DNA of 64,000 bases from CALCNS01 sp964425745 (GTDB lineage Bacteria; Bacillota; JAAYKD01). The translations under genes were made by a program, and so were the position numbers. Location: the NCBI GenBank assembly GCA_964425745.1, contig CAYRNW010000003.1:1-64000 (forward strand). The letters are read 5' to 3'. The notes beneath the pieces are model-generated. The model saw nothing but the letters and a program-made list of their open reading frames with translations. It was not told where the DNA came from and made no database searches. The stretch's first letter is position 1, and every line of letters starts with the position of its first letter. This document shows, piece after piece, positions 42,528-51,896 of this stretch.

Positions 42528-43151
42528 ATGCCTCAAGTAGCTGTATACAATACCCTGGGTGAGAAGGTTGGCGACATGAGTTTATGTGAAACTCTTTTCG
42601 CTGCCGAAGTCAGCGAGCCAAGCCTGCATCAAGCTGTCGTTGCTTATTTAGCGGCCCAAAGACAGGGTACTCATTCTACTCTTACCCGTTCCGAAGTTCG
42701 GGGCGGCGGTAAGAAACCGTGGCGTCAAAAAGGAACCGGTCGTGCTCGAGCAGGTTCCATACGCTCTCCAATCTGGCGTAAAGGCGGAGTAACCTTCGGC
42801 CCGAAACCCAGAGATTATCGAATCAAAATCCATAAAAACGTAAAGCGAATTGCCATTCGATCTGCGTTCAGCAGTAAAGTTCAAGATCAGGATTTAATCA
42901 TTCTCGACAGCCTGAACATGTCTGCTCCTAAGACGAAAGAGATGGTAGCTTTGTTGAAAAACTTAAAAGTTGATCGTAAAGCTTTATTCATCACGGCAGA
43001 TCCCGAAAAAAATGTATACCTTTCTGCAAGAAACCTTCCCGGTATCAGCGTGACATTCAGTGGCAGTATCAATGTTTATGACATTCTGCTACATGACAAA
43101 CTGATTATCGTGAAAGATGCAGTAGGTAAGTTAGAGGAGGTATTTGCGTAA
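42528..43151 (+). CDS. rplD: Ribosomal protein L4
   Basis: A 207-residue protein lining the nascent-peptide tunnel. The long internal loop is GGGKKPWRQKGTGRARAGS. In gamma-proteobacteria L4 autoregulates this operon; here that is unknown. Its stop overlaps the rplW start by one base. Confidence 0.98.
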   Translation: MPQVAVYNTLGEKVGDMSLCETLFAAEVSEPSLHQAVVAYLAAQRQGTHSTLTRSEVRGGGKKPWRQKGTGRARAGSIRSPIWRKGGVTFGPKPRDYRIKIHKNVKRIAIRSAFSSKVQDQDLIILDSLNMSAPKTKEMVALLKNLKVDRKALFITADPEKNVYLSARNLPGISVTFSGSINVYDILLHDKLIIVKDAVGKLEEVFA

Positions 43152-43441
43152 TGCGTGAGCCTCATGACGTATTAATCAAACCCATTATCACTGAAAAAAC
43201 CAGCGCACTGATGGCTGAGAAGAAATATACTTTTAAAGTTGATCCCCAAGCCAACAAAATTGAAATCAAGCATGCCGTAGAAAAAGTTTTCGATGTCAAG
43301 GTCGCCTCTGTCAATACCATGCATGTAAGAGGTAAAAAGAGAAGAGTGGGCGTTCATGTTGGATATACATCCGACTGGAAGAAAGCTATTGTTACTCTGA
43401 CCAAAGATTCCAAGACGATCGGCTTCTTCGATGGGCTCTAA
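43151..43441 (+). CDS. rplW: Ribosomal protein L23
   Basis: A 96-residue protein at the tunnel exit, the docking site of SRP and trigger factor. The typical start is DVLIKPIITEKTSALM. It overlaps rplD by one base, indicating coupled translation. Confidence 0.97.
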   Translation: MREPHDVLIKPIITEKTSALMAEKKYTFKVDPQANKIEIKHAVEKVFDVKVASVNTMHVRGKKRRVGVHVGYTSDWKKAIVTLTKDSKTIGFFDGL

Positions 43442-43456
43442 GGAGGAGGATAAAAA

Positions 43457-44284
43457 ATGGCTGTAAAAAAATACAAACCGACCTCTCCGGCCCGCCGTGC
43501 TATGACAGGTTATTCTTTTAGCGAAATCACAAGCACAACTCCGGAGAAGTCCTTACTTGCTCCTTTGAAAAGCAAAGGTGGTCGTAACAATCATGGTCGT
43601 CTTACCGTTCGTCATCAAGGCGGCGGCGTAAAAAGAATGTATCGCTTGGTTGATTTCAAACGCATCAAAGATGACATTCCTGCCAAAGTTGCCAGTATCG
43701 AATACGATCCGAACCGAACTGCTTACATCGCATTGATTCATTATGCCGATGGTGCTAAATCTTATATTTTAGCTCCGGTAGGTTTAAAAGTAGGCGATAC
43801 TGTAGTTTCCGGTGAAAATGCTGATATCAAACCTGGCAATTGCTTACCGCTTCGCCGAATCCCGGTTGGAACCATGATTCACAATATTGAATTAAAAGTC
43901 GGAAAAGGCGCTCAATTGGTTCGTTCTGCCGGTGTTTCCGCTCAATTGATGGCAAAAGAATCTGAATACGTTCACGTTCGCCTGCCCTCCAATGAAATGC
44001 GCTTGATCCATGGAAACTGCAAAGCTTCAATTGGTCAGGTTGGAAACTTAGAACATGAAAATGTTAAAATCGGTAAAGCAGGCCGCAATCGTCATTTGGG
44101 AATTCGTCCCACTGTTCGTGGTGTGGTCATGAACCCAATCGATCATCCCCATGGCGGTGGCGAAGGTCGCTCCCCCATTGGTCGTAAGAGTCCGGTCAGT
44201 CCTTGGGGACAAAAGACTTTGGGCTTCAAGACCCGTAAGAAAAAAGCATCCGATAAGTACATTGTTACAAGACGGAGCAAGTAA
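43457..44284 (+). CDS. rplB: Ribosomal protein L2
   Basis: A 275-residue protein essential for subunit joining and peptidyl transfer. It has the N-terminal YKPTSPARR and the C-terminal loop DHPHGGGEGRSPIGR with the conserved histidine. Start after AAGGAGGA. Confidence 0.98.
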   Translation: MAVKKYKPTSPARRAMTGYSFSEITSTTPEKSLLAPLKSKGGRNNHGRLTVRHQGGGVKRMYRLVDFKRIKDDIPAKVASIEYDPNRTAYIALIHYADGAKSYILAPVGLKVGDTVVSGENADIKPGNCLPLRRIPVGTMIHNIELKVGKGAQLVRSAGVSAQLMAKESEYVHVRLPSNEMRLIHGNCKASIGQVGNLEHENVKIGKAGRNRHLGIRPTVRGVVMNPIDHPHGGGEGRSPIGRKSPVSPWGQKTLGFKTRKKKASDKYIVTRRSK

Positions 44285-44303
44285 AATAGAGGGAGGCTAA
44301 ACA

Positions 44304-44585
44304 ATGTCCAGATCCATAAAGAAGGGTCCTTTTATTGCCGACCACTTGCTCAAAAAGGTCCAGGAAATGAATGCTAGCCGTGAGAGAAAGGTCATCAAGA
44401 CCTGGTCTCGAGCTTCTACCATTTTCCCGGATATGGTTGGCCATACAATTGCAGTGCACGATGGCAGAAAACATGTGCCTGTATATATCTCAGAAGAAAT
44501 GATCGGTCATAAACTCGGTGAATTCGCTCCGACCCGAACCTTCCGTGGTCATGCGGGCTCCGAGAAAACGACCGGAAAGAAATAG
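44304..44585 (+). CDS. rpsS: Ribosomal protein S19
   Basis: A 93-residue small-subunit head protein contacting L5 across the subunit bridge. It begins SRSIKKGPFI and carries the conserved RTFRGHAG near the C-terminus. Start after GGGAGG. Confidence 0.98.
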   Translation: MSRSIKKGPFIADHLLKKVQEMNASRERKVIKTWSRASTIFPDMVGHTIAVHDGRKHVPVYISEEMIGHKLGEFAPTRTFRGHAGSEKTTGKK

Positions 44586-44597
44586 GGGTGTGATGAG

Positions 44598-44933
44598 ATG
44601 GAAAGTAAAGCTATAGCTCGTTATGTCCGCATCGCTCCTCGTAAAGTTCGGATTGTAATCGACAATATTCGAGGGAAGGGTGTTGACGAAGCACTCGCCA
44701 TTTTGCGTTTTACGCCAAAGGCCGCTTCGCCAATCATCGCAAAAGTTGTGAAATCTGCTGCTGCTAATGCGGAGAACAATCATGATATGGATTCTTCCCG
44801 TCTGTATGTTGCTGCTGCTTTTGTTGATCAAGGACCGACCATGAAACGGGCTCAACCCCATCAACGTGGTCGCGCATTTCCGATTTTGAAGCGCAGTAGC
44901 CACATCACGATCATTATTAAAGAGCGTGAATAG
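44598..44933 (+). CDS. rplV: Ribosomal protein L22
   Basis: A 111-residue protein whose beta-hairpin reaches into the exit tunnel. The C-terminal hairpin (QPHQRGRAFPILKRSSHI) is complete. It starts 12 bases after rpsS. Confidence 0.97.
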   Translation: MESKAIARYVRIAPRKVRIVIDNIRGKGVDEALAILRFTPKAASPIIAKVVKSAAANAENNHDMDSSRLYVAAAFVDQGPTMKRAQPHQRGRAFPILKRSSHITIIIKERE

Positions 44934-44968
44934 GACGGAAGCGCAAGTAAGCAAGGAGGGAAATTAGA

Positions 44969-45637
44969 GTGGGTCAAAAAATTCATCCTTACGGACTGCG
45001 TCTTGGGATCATTAAAGATTGGGAATCTCGCTGGTTTGCCAGTAAAAACTTTTCCGATCTTTTGGTCGAGGACTTCAAGCTTCGTAAGTTCCTGAAAGAA
45101 AAACTCTTCCAAGCCGGTTTATCGAAAGTTGAAATCGAGCGGACAGCCAATCGAGTAAATGTAATCGTCTTTACAGCCAAACCCGGTATTGTAATCGGGC
45201 GTGGTGGTACGGGCATTGAAGATTTACGTAAACAGTTGGAAGCAATGGTTAAGAAACCGGTTACTATAAGAGTAAATGAAATTCGAGTGGCCGAGGGAGA
45301 TGCCCAATTGGTAGCAGAAAGTATTGCTGCTCAATTGGAAAAGAGAATCGGATTCCGCCGAGCCATGAAACAATCGATCCAAAGAGCGATGAGAGCTCCC
45401 GGAGTTAAAGGTTGTAAAGTCATGTGTTCCGGACGTTTGGGTGGTGCCGAAATCGCCCGTAACGAAATGTTCCACGAAGGAACGATTCCTCTGCATACCT
45501 TACGTGCCGATATCCAATACGGTTTCACCGAAGCTAAGACCACTTATGGTCGTCTCGGAGTTAAAGTTTGGATTTATAAAGGTCAAGTATTGCCGAAGCC
45601 GAAAGTGAAAGCGGAAGCAAAGGAAGGAGGCAATTAA
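44969..45637 (+). CDS. rpsC: Ribosomal protein S3
   Basis: A 222-residue mRNA-entry protein with a KH domain (VIGRGGTGIEDLRKQLE) and a C-terminal domain ending in a Lys-rich tail. It starts at GTG 44969 after AAGGAGGG with the family start GQKIHPYGLRLG. Confidence 0.98.
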   Translation: MGQKIHPYGLRLGIIKDWESRWFASKNFSDLLVEDFKLRKFLKEKLFQAGLSKVEIERTANRVNVIVFTAKPGIVIGRGGTGIEDLRKQLEAMVKKPVTIRVNEIRVAEGDAQLVAESIAAQLEKRIGFRRAMKQSIQRAMRAPGVKGCKVMCSGRLGGAEIARNEMFHEGTIPLHTLRADIQYGFTEAKTTYGRLGVKVWIYKGQVLPKPKVKAEAKEGGN

Positions 45638-45639
45638 GT

Positions 45640-46074
45640 ATGCTACTCCCAAAACGCGTCAAATATCGCAAACAACATCGCGGCAAAATGAGAGGCTTAA
45701 CAAAAGGCGGCTCTGAACTGAGCGGTGGAGAATTTGGGCTACAAGCCTTAGAAGCCTCCTGGATCACCAATCGACAAATTGAAGCTGCCCGTATTGCTAT
45801 GACTCGTTATATCAAACGTGGTGGTAAAGTCTGGATTAAAATTTTCCCGGATAAGCCCGTTACTCAGAAACCTGCTGAAACACGTATGGGTTCCGGTAAA
45901 GGTGCCCCGGAGTATTGGGTAGCCGTTGTAAAACCGGGCCGTATCATGTTTGAAATTGCCGGTGTTCCGGAAGAGACTGCCCGCGAAGCACTACGCTTAG
46001 CTGCCCATAAATTGCCGATTCGTACGAAGTTTATCAAACGTGAAGAAGTGGGTGGTGAAAATAATGAAGGTTAA
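45640..46074 (+). CDS. rplP: Ribosomal protein L16
   Basis: A 144-residue protein near the A site. It begins MLLPKRVKYRKQHRG and has the conserved RMGSGKGAPEYWVAVVKPG. It lies two bases after rpsC and overlaps rpmC by 11 bases. Confidence 0.98.
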   Translation: MLLPKRVKYRKQHRGKMRGLTKGGSELSGGEFGLQALEASWITNRQIEAARIAMTRYIKRGGKVWIKIFPDKPVTQKPAETRMGSGKGAPEYWVAVVKPGRIMFEIAGVPEETAREALRLAAHKLPIRTKFIKREEVGGENNEG

Positions 46075-46273
46075 TGAATTGCGCAAGCAAATCAGCGAAA
46101 TGAGTGTCGCGGAACTTGAGCAAAAGCTGGCTGAATACAAAGCTGAGCTATTTAACCTCCGTTTCCAAATGGCTATGGGGCAATTGGAGAATCCAATGCG
46201 CATCCGTGAAGTCAGAAAAGCCATTGCCCGCGTTAAAACCCGCATTCGTCAGCGGGAACTCAATATCGGATAA
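46064..46273 (+). CDS. rpmC: Ribosomal protein L29
   Basis: A 69-residue two-helix protein at the tunnel exit. The ATG at 46064 is chosen to give the usual N-terminus MKVNELRKQ; it lies inside the rplP 3' end behind GGGTGGTG. The longer frame adds eight unconserved residues. Confidence 0.95.
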   Translation: MKVNELRKQISEMSVAELEQKLAEYKAELFNLRFQMAMGQLENPMRIREVRKAIARVKTRIRQRELNIG

Positions 46274-46302
46274 TGGCAGGAAACATAAAGGAGGAGCCAA
46301 AA

Positions 46303-46560
46303 ATGATGGAGCGCGCTCGTCGCAAAGTTCGAACCGGTGTGGTCGTCAGCAATAAAATGGACAAAACCATCGTTGTCATCGTAGAGACAATGGTTCAACA
46401 TCCTTTGTATGGCAAACGCATCAAAAGAACTGTAAAATTTAAAGCCCATGATGAAAACAACAGCTGTAATGAAGGCGATCTCGTAACAATTATGGAAACA
46501 AGACCGCTTTCAAAAGATAAACGCTGGCGGTTGCTTGATATCGTCGAACGGGCGAAATAG
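46303..46560 (+). CDS. rpsQ: Ribosomal protein S17
   Basis: An 85-residue OB-fold protein that binds 16S helix 11. The ATG at 46303 follows AAAGGAGGAG; the frame from 46273 overlaps the rpmC stop and has no ribosome site. The RKVRTGVVVSNKMDKT and HPLYGK segments are typical. Confidence 0.96.
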   Translation: MMERARRKVRTGVVVSNKMDKTIVVIVETMVQHPLYGKRIKRTVKFKAHDENNSCNEGDLVTIMETRPLSKDKRWRLLDIVERAK

Positions 46561-46594
46561 AAGCCCATAGCAGACGAAAGGGGGATTATACCAC

Positions 46595-46963
46595 ATGATT
46601 CAACAGCAAACCGTTTTAAACGTTGCTGATAACTCTGGTGCAAAGTCAATTATGTGCATTCGAGTGAAAGGCGGCCATTACCGTCGCTATGGCAACGTGG
46701 GTGATATTATCGTTGCTGCCGTGAAATCCGCCACACCCGGCGGCGTTGTTAAAAAAGGTGATGTCGTTAAAGCCGTTATCGTTCGTACCAAAAAAGGTAT
46801 GGGCCGTAATGACGGATCCTATATCCGTTTTGATGACAATGCGGCAGTAATCATTAAAGATGACAAAAGCCCACGTGGCACGCGCATCTTTGGACCTGTA
46901 GCTCGGGAATTGCGCGAAAGAGATTACATGAAAATCATTTCGCTCGCTCCCGAAGTTCTGTAA
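46595..46963 (+). CDS. rplN: Ribosomal protein L14
   Basis: A 122-residue protein at the subunit interface that contacts 16S helix 14. It begins MIQQQTVLNVADNSGAK, the standard start, after AAAGGGGG. Confidence 0.98.
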   Translation: MIQQQTVLNVADNSGAKSIMCIRVKGGHYRRYGNVGDIIVAAVKSATPGGVVKKGDVVKAVIVRTKKGMGRNDGSYIRFDDNAAVIIKDDKSPRGTRIFGPVARELRERDYMKIISLAPEVL

Positions 46964-46980
46964 TCAGGAGGTGTTCTAGT

Positions 46981-47310
46981 TTGACAGCACCTAAAATGCA
47001 TGTTAAAAAGGACGACACAGTCGTCATTTTAAAAGGTAAAGATGCCGGTAAGAAGGGGAAGATTTTAGTTTCTGATATTACAGACCGCAAGGTCGTTGTA
47101 GAAGGAATTAATATCATCAAGCGCCATACGCGCCCTTCCAATACCAATCCCAAAGGTGGAATTGTAGAAAAGGAAGCCCCGATTCTGGCAGCAAAAGTTC
47201 AGGTTGTTTGCCCTTCCTGCTCCAAACCAACTCGTGTTGGCCGCAAAGTAGCTGAAAATGGCAAGCATGTTCGTTATTGTAAAAAATGCGGACAATCCCT
47301 GGATAAATAA
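46981..47310 (+). CDS. rplX: Ribosomal protein L24 with zinc ribbon
   Basis: A 109-residue assembly initiator with a KOW motif (DDTVVILKGKDAGKKGKIL). The C-terminal third holds CPSC and CKKC, a probable zinc ribbon found in part of the family. It starts at TTG 46981 after AGGAGGTG. Confidence 0.97.
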   Translation: MTAPKMHVKKDDTVVILKGKDAGKKGKILVSDITDRKVVVEGINIIKRHTRPSNTNPKGGIVEKEAPILAAKVQVVCPSCSKPTRVGRKVAENGKHVRYCKKCGQSLDK

Positions 47311-47330
47311 GAGAAGGGAGGTTACAAATC

Positions 47331-47870
47331 TTGTCCCGATTGAAAGAAAAATATCAAAATGAAGTGACACCGCAAATGATGGAGCGCTTCAAATATACCA
47401 GTGTTATGAGTGTTCCCCGATTAGAAAAAATCGTGATCAATATCGGTGTTGGCGAAGCTATTCAAAATTCAAAGACTCTCGACGCCGCTGTCAATGATTT
47501 AACAATCATCTCCGGTCAAAAACCGGTGACGACAAAAGCCAAAAAATCCATTGCAAATTTCAAATTGCGTGAAGGCATGTCGATCGGAACCATGGTCACA
47601 CTGCGTGGAGAACGCATGTGGTCCTTCTTGGATAAACTGATGAATATTAACCTTCCTCGTGTACGTGATTTCCGCGGAGTATCTCCAAAAGCTTTTGATG
47701 GTCGAGGTAACTATTCCCTTGGCGTAAGAGAGCAATTGATTTTCCCTGAGATTGAATATGATAAGGTCGATAAGATTCGGGGAATGAATATTTCCATCGT
47801 AACCACGGCAAATACCGACGAAGAGGCGTTTGAGTTGCTTAAAGCACTTGGAATGCCCTTCCGGTCCTAA
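47331..47870 (+). CDS. rplE: Ribosomal protein L5
   Basis: A 179-residue 5S rRNA-binding protein of the central protuberance. It begins SRLKEKYQNEV and has the ending FELLKALGMPFR. TTG start at 47331 after AAGGGAGG. Confidence 0.98.
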   Translation: MSRLKEKYQNEVTPQMMERFKYTSVMSVPRLEKIVINIGVGEAIQNSKTLDAAVNDLTIISGQKPVTTKAKKSIANFKLREGMSIGTMVTLRGERMWSFLDKLMNINLPRVRDFRGVSPKAFDGRGNYSLGVREQLIFPEIEYDKVDKIRGMNISIVTTANTDEEAFELLKALGMPFRS

Positions 47871-47885
47871 TGAGGAGGAAGCTTA

Positions 47886-48071
47886 ATGGCTAAAACTTCA
47901 CTGAAAATCAAACAGAGCCGACCGCAAAAGTTCAAAGTACAGGCATACAATCGCTGCAAACTCTGCGGCCGTCCCCATGCCTATATGCGTAAATTCGGCA
48001 TCTGCCGCATCTGCTTCCGCAATCTTGCACATCAGGGTCACATCCCCGGTGTCAGGAAAGCCAGCTGGTAA
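47886..48071 (+). CDS. rpsZ: Ribosomal protein S14, zinc type
   Basis: A 61-residue small-subunit head protein of the zinc-binding type, with CKLCG and CRICF ligands. The zinc-free long type is not seen here. Start after GAGGAGG. Confidence 0.97.
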   Translation: MAKTSLKIKQSRPQKFKVQAYNRCKLCGRPHAYMRKFGICRICFRNLAHQGHIPGVRKASW

Positions 48072-48098
48072 TATCGAAACAGGGAGGAGGTCGTTTAC

Positions 48099-48497
48099 AT
48101 GGCTATGACCGATCCGATTGCTGATTTTTTAACTCGCATTCGTAACGCCAATGTAGTTTACCACGATAAGGTAGACATTCCAGCGTCCAAAATGAAAGTA
48201 GCGCTGGCGGAGATCCTCAAGAATGAAGGATTCATCCGTGATTATCAACAAATCAGCGACAATAAGCAAGGAATCATCCGCGTATTTATGAAATACGGCG
48301 CAGAGCGCGAACGGGTGATTACCGGTATCAAGCGTATTTCCAAACCTGGTTTACGCGTGTACGTTAAGAAAACTGAGATTCCCCGCGTTCTCGGCGGATT
48401 GGGTGTTGCAGTTATTTCTACAACACTGGGTCTAATGAGCGACAAGCAAGCACGAGTTGCCGGTTTAGGCGGCGAAGTAGTTTGCTATATCTGGTAA
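48099..48497 (+). CDS. rpsH: Ribosomal protein S8
   Basis: A 132-residue central-domain protein of the small subunit. It begins TDPIADFLTRIRNAN and ends GGEVVCYIW, the conserved tail. Start after GGGAGGAGG. S8 autoregulates the spc operon in E. coli. Confidence 0.98.
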   Translation: MAMTDPIADFLTRIRNANVVYHDKVDIPASKMKVALAEILKNEGFIRDYQQISDNKQGIIRVFMKYGAERERVITGIKRISKPGLRVYVKKTEIPRVLGGLGVAVISTTLGLMSDKQARVAGLGGEVVCYIW

Positions 48498-48511
48498 AGG
48501 AGGTGCCGTAA

Positions 48512-49048
48512 GTGTCTCGAATTGGTAGAATGCCCATTACGATTCCTCAAGGAGTCAATGTTACTGTCGAAGGGAATCGGGTAAATGTGAAGGGACCCAA
48601 GGGCACCCTTACACGTGAAGTTCATCCCGAGATGATCCTCACTTTAGAAAACGGCGCATTGCATGTTGCACGACCCAGTGACAACAAGATGCATCGTTCA
48701 TTACACGGCTTAACCAGAACCTTAATCAATAACATGGTTGTTGGTGTTAGCCAAGGTTTTACCAAATCCCTCAATATTGTGGGAGTTGGGTATCGTGCGA
48801 CAAAACAGGGAAGAACCCTTGTGCTTAACATGGGGTATTCCCATCCGGTTGAAATACTTCCCGAAGTCGGTTTAGAAGTAGAAGTTCCCGCTCAAACGAG
48901 AATGATCGTTACTGGAATTGACAAAGAAAAAGTTGGTGCGCTGGCAGCACAAATTCGTTCGGTACGTGAACCGGAGCCTTACTTGGGTAAAGGAATCATG
49001 TATGAAGGCGAAGTTGTCCGCCGCAAAGTCGGGAAGACCGGTAAATAA
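48512..49048 (+). CDS. rplF: Ribosomal protein L6
   Basis: A 178-residue protein near the sarcin-ricin loop. It starts SRIGRMPI and ends GEVVRRKVGKTGK, and the C-terminal EPEPYLGKGI is present. GTG start at 48512 after AAAGGAGGTG. Confidence 0.98.
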   Translation: MSRIGRMPITIPQGVNVTVEGNRVNVKGPKGTLTREVHPEMILTLENGALHVARPSDNKMHRSLHGLTRTLINNMVVGVSQGFTKSLNIVGVGYRATKQGRTLVLNMGYSHPVEILPEVGLEVEVPAQTRMIVTGIDKEKVGALAAQIRSVREPEPYLGKGIMYEGEVVRRKVGKTGK

Positions 49049-49080
49049 GGGTAATTGATCGAGAAAGGAGTGACTCCGCT

Positions 49081-49449
49081 TTGATTCAAAAGCAGGATGC
49101 GAATAAAGCTCGTCTGATTCGCCACTATCGTGTGCGTAAGAATATCAGCGGCACAGTTGAACGTCCTCGTCTTTGCGTTTACCGTAGTAACAAACATATT
49201 GTTGCTCAAGTCATAGACGATAACAGCGGTCACACCCTGGTAACGGCCTCTTCATTGGAGAAGGCAATCCGGGAAGAATTGAAATATGGCGGCAATATTG
49301 CTGCTGCCAAAGCTATTGGAACTCTTGTTGCAAAACGAGCCTTAGAACAAGGGATTAACCAGGTCGTTTTCGATCGTGGTGGGTACTTGTATCATGGTCG
49401 TGTAGCAGCTTTAGCAGATGCTGCCCGCGAAGGCGGTCTCAAATTTTAG
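49081..49449 (+). CDS. rplR: Ribosomal protein L18
   Basis: A 122-residue 5S rRNA-binding protein. Conserved are RHYRVRKNISGT, RPRLCVYRSNKHI and FDRGGYLYHGRV. It starts at TTG 49081 after AAGGAGTG. Confidence 0.97.
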   Translation: MIQKQDANKARLIRHYRVRKNISGTVERPRLCVYRSNKHIVAQVIDDNSGHTLVTASSLEKAIREELKYGGNIAAAKAIGTLVAKRALEQGINQVVFDRGGYLYHGRVAALADAAREGGLKF

Positions 49450-49470
49450 GACGAAGGGGAGGAACCATCA

Positions 49471-49971
49471 ATGCAAAAGCTTGATGCAAGCAATCTGGAA
49501 CTTACAGAAAAAGTTGTCTCCATCGGTCCTGTTTCCAAGACCGTTAAAGGCGGACGAATTCGTCGTTTCAGAGCTCTTGTTGTAGTCGGCGACCAAAAAG
49601 GTCATGTCGGCATTGGCGTTGGCAAAGCACGTGAAGTGCAGGAAGCCATTAAAAAAGCCAAAGATGATGCCATAAAGAATGTAGTCAAAATCCCCATGGT
49701 TGGAACGACTGTTCCTCATGTCAACATCGGTCGTTTCGGATCCGGAGAAGTATTGATCAAACCAGCTTCTGTCGGAACCGGCGTTATTGCAGGCGGTCCG
49801 GTACGCGCGATTTTAGAATCCGCAGGCATTCAGGACATTTTAACCAAATCTCATGGATCTTCAAACCCGATCAATCAGGTGCGTGCAACTCTTCAGGGGC
49901 TTATGTCGATGAAGACCGTTGAACAAGTCGCCAAATTGCGGGGAAAAACCGTCGAAGAAATCCTCGGTTAG
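49471..49971 (+). CDS. rpsE: Ribosomal protein S5
   Basis: A 166-residue accuracy protein at the mRNA entry tunnel. The N-terminal double-stranded-RNA-like fold has GGRIRRFRALVVVGD, and the C-terminal part has the conserved ASVGTGVIAGGPVRA. Start after AAGGGGAGG. Confidence 0.98.
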   Translation: MQKLDASNLELTEKVVSIGPVSKTVKGGRIRRFRALVVVGDQKGHVGIGVGKAREVQEAIKKAKDDAIKNVVKIPMVGTTVPHVNIGRFGSGEVLIKPASVGTGVIAGGPVRAILESAGIQDILTKSHGSSNPINQVRATLQGLMSMKTVEQVAKLRGKTVEEILG

Positions 49972-49983
49972 GGAGGAAGCATC

Positions 49984-50172
49984 ATGACAAAACAATTAAA
50001 AGTAACTTTATTTCGTGGATTTGCCGGACGAACAGAGAAGCAACGTGCCATTGCCCGTTCACTTGGTTTAACCAAGCGGGAGCAAGTTGTCATTCATGAA
50101 GATAATCCGGTCATTCGAGGAATGATTAACAAAATCCCCCACATGTTGATTGTGGAACAAATCGAAGAATAG
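49984..50172 (+). CDS. rpmD: Ribosomal protein L30
   Basis: A 62-residue large-subunit protein with the ferredoxin-like L30 fold: LKVTLFRGFAG near the start and the NPVIRGMINKIPHML core. Start after AGGGAGG. Confidence 0.96.
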   Translation: MTKQLKVTLFRGFAGRTEKQRAIARSLGLTKREQVVIHEDNPVIRGMINKIPHMLIVEQIEE

Positions 50173-50184
50173 GAGGTGCCCTTC

Positions 50185-50625
50185 ATGAAACTTCATGAAT
50201 TGAAACCGGCTGCTGGTTCTAGAACCCCTCGCCGCCGTGTAGGTCGTGGGTTAGGTTCCGGAATGGGCAAAACCTCTACCCGTGGACACAAAGGACAATG
50301 GAGCCGAGCTGGTGGCGGTGTTCGTCCGGGTTTTGAAGGCGGTCAAATGCCGATTACCCGTAGAATGCCCAAAGTTGGCTTCACCAACATCTTCAAAAAA
50401 GAATTTTCGTTGGTTAACGTTAAGTTCTTAGAATGCTTTGAAGCCGGTACCGAGGTTACTCCTGAACTGATGTATCAGGAGGGTTTGGTAAAAAAACTTC
50501 AACTTCCCGTAAAAATTTTAGGGGATGGTGAATTAACAAAAGCCCTTACCGTCAAAGCCCACAAGTTCTCCGCTACAGCAGCTGAGAAGATTGAAAAGGC
50601 TGGCGGCAAGGCCGAGGTGATCTAA
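50185..50625 (+). CDS. rplO: Ribosomal protein L15
   Basis: A 146-residue late-assembly protein with the Gly/Arg-rich N-terminal extension (RRRVGRGLGSGMGKTSTRGHKG). The ATG at 50185 follows AGGAGGTG; the three-codon longer start is too close. The stop overlaps the secY start by one base. Confidence 0.98.
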   Translation: MKLHELKPAAGSRTPRRRVGRGLGSGMGKTSTRGHKGQWSRAGGGVRPGFEGGQMPITRRMPKVGFTNIFKKEFSLVNVKFLECFEAGTEVTPELMYQEGLVKKLQLPVKILGDGELTKALTVKAHKFSATAAEKIEKAGGKAEVI

Positions 50626-51884
50626 TGTTTAGCACCTTTGTAAACGCTTGGAAAATCCAGGAACAACGGAAAAAGATTCTATTTACCGGACTGTTGATTT
50701 TTCTGTTTCGTTTAGGTGTTCACATTCCGGTGCCTTTGATCGACGCAACTGCCATTCGAAGTATTTTCAGTAACAGTAACTTTTTTGGATTCCTGAATGT
50801 TATGTCCGGTGGTGCTTTGAAACAAATGAGTTTCTTTGCATTGGCGGTTGGTCCATATATTACTTCTTCCATTGTGGTGCAACTTCTAACCATTGTTATT
50901 CCAAAATGGGAAGAGATGTCCAAAGAGGGTGAAGAGGGACGTAAAAAGCTCCAGGAATACACTCGTTATATTGCTGTTGTGCTTTCTATGATTCAAGGTT
51001 ATGCAACCGTGAATTATATTGGTAGTCAAGGAGCTGTCAAGAATCCAGGATTCTTTTCATACTTTGCGATTGCGTTGACCTTTACAGCCGGAACAATGCT
51101 CCTGATGTGGATGGCCGAAACGATTGGTGAGAAAGGCGTAGGGAATGGGGTATCCATTCTTATTTTTGCCGGTATCATCTCTCAATTACCTTCAGCTATG
51201 ATTGGCATGTATCAAGATGCTATGGCCGGAACGATCCCTTGGTGGGGCGTTGCGATTTTAGCGGTGATTGCCCTGTTCAGCGTAGCCGGTATCGTTTTCG
51301 TAACCCAAGGAGTTCGCAAAATTCCTGTCCAATATGCCAAACGCGTGGTTGGTCGCAAAGTTTATGGGGGTCAAAACACTCATATTCCTTTCAAAATCAA
51401 TCAAGCTGGTGTATTACCTGTAATTTTCGCTTCAAGCTTACTGATGTTCCCAGAAACCATTATGCAATTTGTCAATGCCTCTTGGGCTACCAAATTAAAT
51501 TCGGTGATGGGCACAGGCACTTGGCTCCATACCATTCTCTACATCGTCTTGATTTTCTTCTTTTCCTTCTTCTACACGATGATGCAGTTCAATCCGATTG
51601 ATACTGCAAAGAACATGCAGAAGAACGGAGGATTCATACCGGGGATCCGTCCTGGGAAACCTACTTCGGATCATATTAGCCGGATTATGAGCCACCTAAC
51701 CGTCGTTGGAGCTGCCTTCCTTTGTGTTTTGGTTTTATTACCGATGATTTTGTCGGCATTAACAACCATGGAAACAGGATTCGGCGGAACAACGATTCTA
51801 ATCGCCATCAGTGTTGCGCTTGAGACGATCAAGAGCATTGAAGCTCAAGTCATGCAGCGCCACTACAAAGGCTTTTTGGATTAG
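50625..51884 (+). CDS. secY: Preprotein translocase subunit SecY
   Basis: A 419-residue ten-helix protein-conducting channel. Typical are FLFRLGVHIPVP in the first helix, the plug region after it, and the family signature SVGAYITSSI-like stretch VGPYITSSIVVQLL. It works with SecE encoded at 25319. Coupled to rplO by a one-base overlap. Confidence 0.97.
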   Translation: MFSTFVNAWKIQEQRKKILFTGLLIFLFRLGVHIPVPLIDATAIRSIFSNSNFFGFLNVMSGGALKQMSFFALAVGPYITSSIVVQLLTIVIPKWEEMSKEGEEGRKKLQEYTRYIAVVLSMIQGYATVNYIGSQGAVKNPGFFSYFAIALTFTAGTMLLMWMAETIGEKGVGNGVSILIFAGIISQLPSAMIGMYQDAMAGTIPWWGVAILAVIALFSVAGIVFVTQGVRKIPVQYAKRVVGRKVYGGQNTHIPFKINQAGVLPVIFASSLLMFPETIMQFVNASWATKLNSVMGTGTWLHTILYIVLIFFFSFFYTMMQFNPIDTAKNMQKNGGFIPGIRPGKPTSDHISRIMSHLTVVGAAFLCVLVLLPMILSALTTMETGFGGTTILIAISVALETIKSIEAQVMQRHYKGFLD

Positions 51885-51896
51885 GGGGACTTAAGA